A DNA stretch of 64,000 bases from Lentinula raphanica (taxonomy: Eukaryota; Basidiomycota; Agaricomycetes; Agaricales; Omphalotaceae), in the NCBI GenBank assembly GCA_027919835.1, contig JANVFP010000034.1:496001-560000 (forward strand), written 5' to 3'. This document shows positions 59,069 to 64,000 of this stretch, in pieces. Each line of letters opens with the position of its first letter. Position 1 is the first letter of the stretch. The position numbers and the translations under genes were made by a program. The notes beneath the pieces are model-generated. The model did not search any database. It saw only the letters and a list, made by a program, of their open reading frames with translations, and was not told the DNA's origin.

Positions 59069-59617
59069 GCCTGTTTTCTCAATCGGCGTTGCAAACGAGT
59101 TGAGCAGCGCTGTCATGAGTCCTTGGTATGCGGTCTTCTCTGAGACTTATTGGCCGGGTAAGGGTTTTCTACATACCGAATGAGAAGCCTTAACTAACTG
59201 CCTCTTACAGAGAAACTGCGTATGGGCCATCTTCGCCGATCACAAACCTATGTCGCGTTCGCCCGGCCCACAACATGACGGAAACTTATACTTCAAGGCA
59301 CTTTGCTATGTACATAGTAAATCACTGCAGGACGAACAGCTGGAGTGTGCTTCTGCCTCTCCTTCTTATCGGCGTCGCAAACGAGTTCAGCAGCCCTGAC
59401 TATGAGTTCGGTCTGTGGTCTCTTGAGTCTAGTGAGACTTATAGCCCAGGTAAGGGCGTTCTCTGGTTTTTCACAAACGATTAGACGCTTTATTTAACTA
59501 ACTGCTTACAGAGAAACTGCGTGTGGGCCATCTTCGCCGAGCACAAACCTACGTCGTGTTCGCCACAACATGACGGAAACTTCAAGGCCACTTTGCTATG
59601 TAGTAAATCACTGCAAG
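59069..59617 (+). repeat. Diverged tandem duplication, two units of about 250-270 bp
   Basis: Unit 1 (about 59069-59329) and unit 2 (about 59355-59613) share CGGCGT(T/C)GCAAACGAGTT near their start. Each has an intron-like GTAAGG...TAACTAACTGC...TTACAG segment, then a strongly conserved 3' part beginning GAGAAACTGCG and ending AGTAAATCACTGCA. Corresponding points are offset by about 286 to 301 bp because of small indels. If spliced, each unit encodes a short related peptide: IGVANE(L/F)SS, then SETY, then EKLR(M/V)GHLRR, then QTYV. There is no clear start codon for unit 1; unit 2 has ATGs at 59275 and 59308. It may be duplicated exons of an unknown small gene or decayed sequence. Confidence 0.6.
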
Positions 59618-61200
59618 AACAGAAACTGAATGACTCGGGACTGCCTGGGATGTCTGTGTAGCTCTATCTTCACCATTCATAGTGCATAACCTCCGATCTG
59701 ATCCTTCCCACCTCTGATCCGTGTAAGTTTGTCAATGGTGAGTGTTATATATGTTGAACCGGTGCGTCCTTGTACTTACAGCGTCAAAAATAGTACAAGG
59801 CACCACTCAAGCTCAAGATTTGAAGCTGAAGCGCCGAAGACCGATTGGGCCTCGAGAGTCGAAATCGTCATGTTCAAGTTGATCGCCCTGGCAATATTCC
59901 ACCGTCCACGACTCGAATGGTAGTTACTATCACCCCACAAAGGCCTACTGCAAGTGCTCCTGTGATACTCAGCCCCCCAACACCTTGGGGATCTGATGTC
60001 AAGACCGGTGTAAACCGTATGATCTGCATGTCTTCATTGTAGGAGACGATTTGGAGAAGGAAAGGTCCGGTCGAAAATGCGCAATGTCGTTAAGAGATGA
60101 TTTTCCTCGGGTTCGTGCTCAAACCTGTCACAAATTCTAGCATCTTAGAACTCAATCATACCTGCTGGTCACTCAGATTCGGCCTCAGGCCTGTTACAAA
60201 CAGGGAACACTGGTATCATAGAAGTTGTTCCGAAATATTTCCGGACGATGCAATCTTCCACAATATGATGCTAGTCCCCCCTTATCATACGGAGTGTACT
60301 GGAGGTGCGATTGAGACTGAACGGAAAGGCAAAACATGTCGCAGTCTTATCAGGTACGACAAGTGCTATTCTACGTAGTATCTGGTATGTTATATGGACG
60401 TCATTACTTTAGTAAGAACAGAGTTTGAATGTTATATGCATCGGATGGCACAGTGCTGCCATGAAGGCTCCGAATTACATTACACAAACGATGATCTTGA
60501 TAACTTATGCCTAAAAGATAAACAAAGGCCACAAGTGAATAACCGGAAGATTGAATGTCTCCCCGAGGACGATGATATAACGTGCAGTGCAGTAGCCGCT
60601 CAATGATTTCTCGTTCTCACGGAACTGAGCCTCGGCACAGCTTCGGTTTTATTGAGGCTTTCTCCCGACCTTCGTCAAACGTGGAACCCTGACGCTTCAG
60701 AAAATAATCCGAGTCGATGACAAACTACGGAGCGAGGATGAAGCCCACCGGGCTTCATTGCAAACCGAAAAGAAGAAGAAGAAACAAATCTGCCTCAACC
60801 TGCGCAAGTAAGTTGCTATAAGCATTCATGAGGAGGAGCGATGATGAGCGTTGGTCAACAAATCTGTCGGAATCTACGCGTCGGTATCGTAGGTAAGTAT
60901 GTCTTCAAGCTCATCATGATCCCATATCATAGATCGACGAGTATTGAATATCTTGGAGTTTCAATGATAGTTTGCAAGTTGCGTACTATGTTTTTTTCCT
61001 GATCCAGGGGGACATAATAACAAGCCCCGCCTCCACGACATTCAACTGTATAGGCTGCATGCAGATGGTGAACATCGCATATGAACATGGACCGAGGAAG
61101 TTCAGAATATTGCACAGCCGTGCGCTGCGTTGCAGTGCAAAATTCTTCGGCTCACGGCAACTTGCGTCCCCATTTGGGAATAAGCGCTGCAGCGAAGAGA

Positions 61201-61208
61201 TATTATAA
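61201..61208 (+). promoter_or_regulatory. TATA-like element of the bZIP gene
   Basis: TATTATAA lies about 95 bp upstream of the bZIP ATG (61299). The leader downstream of it has no ATG. Confidence 0.35.
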
Positions 61209-61298
61209 GGGTAAAGAGTCATAGCAACTCTTCGTTCTACAGCAGTAGCTTGACAGCCCGCCCTCCTCGATACAACTCATCCCACGAAATCAAGAGTG

Positions 61299-61919
61299 AT
61301 GTATCATCAAAATTACAGCCATTACGTGTCCGAGGTTGGTACTAATACGACCCCAGCGGCTATCTACCAACATCCCTCCCCGCATCAGATGTCTTCTTCT
61401 GGATACTCGACGACTATCAATGCGGGGCGGTCTGCGTACGGGCCGGGACCCACTAGGAATCCTCCCACTATCGCAGCACACGCCCCTCCATTACGTGCCG
61501 CTTCCACCAGGAGGTACTCCCCAGAATCCCTCCTCGGTCCAGACGCCCCTACACAACCTCGAAACTACGTCACGCCTTCTGCTACATCTCGTAAGGAGAT
61601 CCCCTCCTACTTCATCAAGCAGCAACGCCGGGCCACTCCACCTCAGACTCATGGCATGTCGGACGATGAGGACGACGAGCTCACGGAGGAACCTCCAGCG
61701 GAGAACGCGACAGATCAGGAAAAGATCGATTATAAACGTCGACAGAATACGCTTGCTGCACGCCGGAGCAGGAAGCGCAAGCTGATGTATACCCAGCAGC
61801 TGGAGGCCACCGTCGAGCGTCTCACGGCGGAGAAGGAATTGTGGCGGACTCGGGCGCTGACGTTGAGGCAGCTCCTGAGAAGCCATAATATCCCTTACGG
61901 TGAATTCAACAACGAATAA
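61299..61919 (+). CDS. bZIP transcription factor
   Basis: A single exon starting MYHQNYSHYVSEVGTNTTPA at 61299, about 206 residues, stop at 61919. Residues 1-115 are Pro/Ser/Thr-rich and likely unstructured. An acidic patch SDDEDDELTEEPPAENATDQ precedes the basic region DYKRRQNTLAARRSRKRKLM (N-x2-AA-x2-SR core). The leucine zipper reads LEATVERLTAEKELWRTRAL to LRQLL. The basic region and C-terminal position match the Gcn4/CPC-1 type of fungal bZIP, a master of amino-acid starvation responses. However, no upstream ORFs are visible in the short leader, so the Gcn4 function is only possible. It is nuclear, and the nearest downstream gene is a transporter. Confidence 0.9.
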   Translation: MYHQNYSHYVSEVGTNTTPAAIYQHPSPHQMSSSGYSTTINAGRSAYGPGPTRNPPTIAAHAPPLRAASTRRYSPESLLGPDAPTQPRNYVTPSATSRKEIPSYFIKQQRRATPPQTHGMSDDEDDELTEEPPAENATDQEKIDYKRRQNTLAARRSRKRKLMYTQQLEATVERLTAEKELWRTRALTLRQLLRSHNIPYGEFNNE

Positions 61920-62472
61920 GGGTCTCGTTCCCAGTATCACACTTGCTTCGACTCTGTGATTCGCTCCGCCCTTGTCCAGCGGACTGAATTTCGCCTCATC
62001 TTGAAAAAGCAGCACCACGCCTTTGCACCATATACCTAAACATTTCAAAACGTCTTCACCGAGTTTCAACTCTACCCTTTGCATACTCTCGACGACTCCA
62101 GGCTTTCCGGGACACCATTCAGTCTCTTCTGCTCGTGAACGGTTTCGCTAGAGCCCTCATATTGTGCACTGTACTGTGGCGTCTCCATTGCGCTGACGGA
62201 CAACTTGGATTCTTTTCCGATCACTCTAACATTTTGGACCTTGGTAGATTTGTACATACCCATAGCTTTCGGACTACTGCTATCCTGCTTTGCTATTGTT
62301 GTGCGAAGATTCGCAATCCTTCACTTGTATTTTATCTATGTATTTCTTGATCTGTAGAATCGTAGAGTCTATGAGACTATCGAATTCGAGTTACACCATC
62401 ATCGGTGCAAGAGCTAGTGTGCGTTGTGGATGTGCGAGTGAAGAACCAGGGAAGACAGTGTGAGATGAATAT
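61920..62472. other. Spacer between bZIP and MFS 3' ends
   Basis: The 553-bp convergent spacer. Short open frames at 62072-62350 on both strands have no support. No feature was seen. Confidence 0.55.
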
Positions 62473-64000
62473 TTAATCATGTCGAACCAATGGTTTGACT
62501 TTGATGAACAACGAGCAGATCGTGGCGCATACTGTCATAGAGACAGAAAACCACAAGGTAACGTGAATCGCCTTCTCGTATGATTCTCGAACGACCGAGC
62601 GCATGGAAGGATTCAATTTGTCGATGTAGTCCAGAGATCTTCGAACTTGTCGAACGATCTTAGGGATGAAATCAGATAACGAAACATAATGATGAAGACA
62701 GGCCTCCTACCTCGTCGATATCATGACCTTCAAAGTGACGCCGTAGCTCTTTACGCAGCGTGAGCTGGACCAGACTGCTAGCAACCGACAGGCCGACCAC
62801 AATGCCCAATGAACGGAATAGGTAAGACGCTGGGAAAATGTTCAACGTCGAAAGTCATTCACAGCGAGCGATATCGTACCGGCAGTTGCAGCGGCTTGAT
62901 CTGCAGGACCAGCGTTGGCGATGAGCGCTACTAAACTGGTGGTGATGGATACGCCTATGATAAAGTTCACTCAGTATCTTCACAGCGCAAATGGAAAGCA
63001 GTGTGACTGACCATTTCCAATCGCGGCGACGAGAATACCTGCCCGACGTTGGAGCATATTAGTATGTAGTAGATCGGCGAAATGGGTACAGCTGTTGCTT
63101 ACCCAGACCAACACCTAACGCTGACCGGATCAACACCCCAGTCATCAATGTAACCGTCATTCTCCCTATCACCAGAACAATGAAACCAGCCACAGTCAGG
63201 AGATAGTAGGTTCCAGATAGCTGTACGAGCAGTCCTCCCAAAAGTGATCCGGTCAAGCTACCAGCAGCATCTGGCAGTAAGAGTAAACCAGACTGTGCAG
63301 CGTTCTTCCCTTCTACGGCTTGGAAATATAGCGAGACGTGGAACAACATCGACATGCCCGACGCCATAGGGAAGAAGTTGGAGAGATATGTCACGAAGAG
63401 AGAGTTTTTGGTGATGATTCGCTGGGGCGCTAATGGTTCTGGGGCGAATTTTGTCTCAATGATGAGGAAGAGTATTAATGAGACTGCGCAGGCAATTAAA
63501 GACGACACCGTGAGGTTATCTCCCCAGGACATATTCCCTCCCCGGTCTAGTCCGAAGAGAAGGAAGAAGACAGTAGCAACAAGTGCGACGGATCCTCCGA
63601 CATCTATACGCTTGAGTTTATCCCTCAAGTTAGAGCTATCGTGGTGAGGCAGGTGGAGCGAGAAGGAGACAGAGATGATTGCGAGCAAAGTGACGGGAAC
63701 TTGCACGAGGAATGCCCTGTTGGAGTTTTGGCGGATTTGATGCATCCTCATTCTGATAGTCACTCACCAGCGCCATCCAAAATTATCGGCAAGATAACCT
63801 CCTAGGGGAGCGCCAATCGCAGAACCGGATTGGAAGACGATATTGATGACACCTGAGGATGATTTAGACGCTTTCCGCGTTGGGAAGGGCACAGAACTAG
63901 TATTACCTTGCCATGTTCCTCTTGAACGCAGAGGGACGATGTCGGACATGATGATGCTTACTAGACTGAATGAACATGCGTTAGTCACAGAAATCCACAA
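62473..64000 (-). CDS. MFS transporter, DHA2-type (14-TM), C-terminal part
   Basis: Runs off the right edge, so the N-terminal helices are missing. Minus-strand exons join SDIVPLRSRGTWQG/VINIVFQSGSAIGAPLGGYL and FGWRW/AFLVQVPVTLLAIISVSF. They are followed by FGLDRGGNMSWGDN, KNSLFVTYLSNFFPMASGMS, FHVSLYFQAVEGKNAAQSGL, LPDAAGSLTGSLLGGLLVQL and VSITTSLVALIANAGPADQA. The last exon has RRSLDYIDKLNPSMRSVVRE and a final TM WFSVSMTVCATICSLFI, stopping at 62473. The RGTWQG and GWRW motifs are typical of fungal DHA2 carriers related to vacuolar basic amino-acid transporter VBA1. Either amino acids or drugs could be substrate. The visible part is intact. Confidence 0.9.

Larger units (their letters stand above)
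58867..61298. other. Intergenic region with tandem duplication and no confident gene
   Basis: The 2.4-kb stretch between CAF16 and the bZIP gene. It contains a diverged direct duplication (59069-59617), a hairpin GAAGCCC-ACC-GGGCTTC at 60741-60757, and two GTAAGT donor-like sites at about 60809 and 60892. The first donor ends an open stretch from an ATG near 60717 (MTNYGARMKPTGLHCKPK), which could be a small exon or noncoding leader. Nothing else is supported. Confidence 0.5.

Noticed and set aside
61209..61298. Gcn4/CPC-1 style upstream ORFs in the bZIP leader
   Set aside because: No ATG lies between the TATA-like element and the start codon, so this leader shows no uORF. A longer leader beginning near 60.7 kb would change this, but is unsupported.

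Overview
The window is nuclear DNA of a filamentous basidiomycete, most likely a wood- or litter-decaying agaricomycete. The evidence is short (about 50-65 nt) GT-AG introns in nearly every gene, eukaryote-only proteins (ATG12, TAF6, a UTP7-type WD protein, mitochondrial ribosomal mS29), and an AA9 polysaccharide monooxygenase beside a glyoxal oxidase. All coordinates come from reading splice junctions by eye. Gene spans run from start codon to stop codon and include introns.

0-24 kb is gene-dense: the N-terminal part of an O-methyltransferase running off the left edge; the urea transporter DUR3 divergent from ATG12 across a GATA-motif-rich promoter; two tandem aldehyde dehydrogenases; a secreted SRPBCC/START-like protein; a bestrophin-type channel with long introns; a C2H2 zinc-finger protein; a POM34-like nuclear pore membrane protein; and mS29.

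23.3-33.5 kb is gene-poor. It has no recognisable transposase, reverse transcriptase or known gene family. I can support only a small multi-exon gene near 27 kb plus scattered, poorly supported exon-like stretches.

33.5-42 kb is an oxidative block: AA9 LPMO, cytochrome P450 and a membrane-anchored glyoxal oxidase (copper radical oxidase), which could work together because the oxidase makes H2O2 that LPMOs can consume. 42.4-58.9 kb returns to mixed genes: UTP7/WDR46-like, a small membrane protein, an orphan four-TM protein, TAF6, an FAD monooxygenase, a LanC-like protein, an orphan gene and the soluble ABC ATPase CAF16. 58.9-61.3 kb has no confident gene but carries a diverged tandem duplication. 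The window closes with a bZIP factor and the C-terminal part of a DHA2-type MFS transporter running off the right edge.

Themes that recur are nitrogen use (DUR3, ATG12, bZIP, amino-acid/drug MFS) and oxidative carbon metabolism (ALDHs, P450, LPMO, glyoxal oxidase, FAD monooxygenase). Nothing seen is a clear, previously undescribed system. The most open questions are the gene-poor block, the tandem duplication at 59 kb, the orphan membrane proteins and the role of the LanC-like protein.
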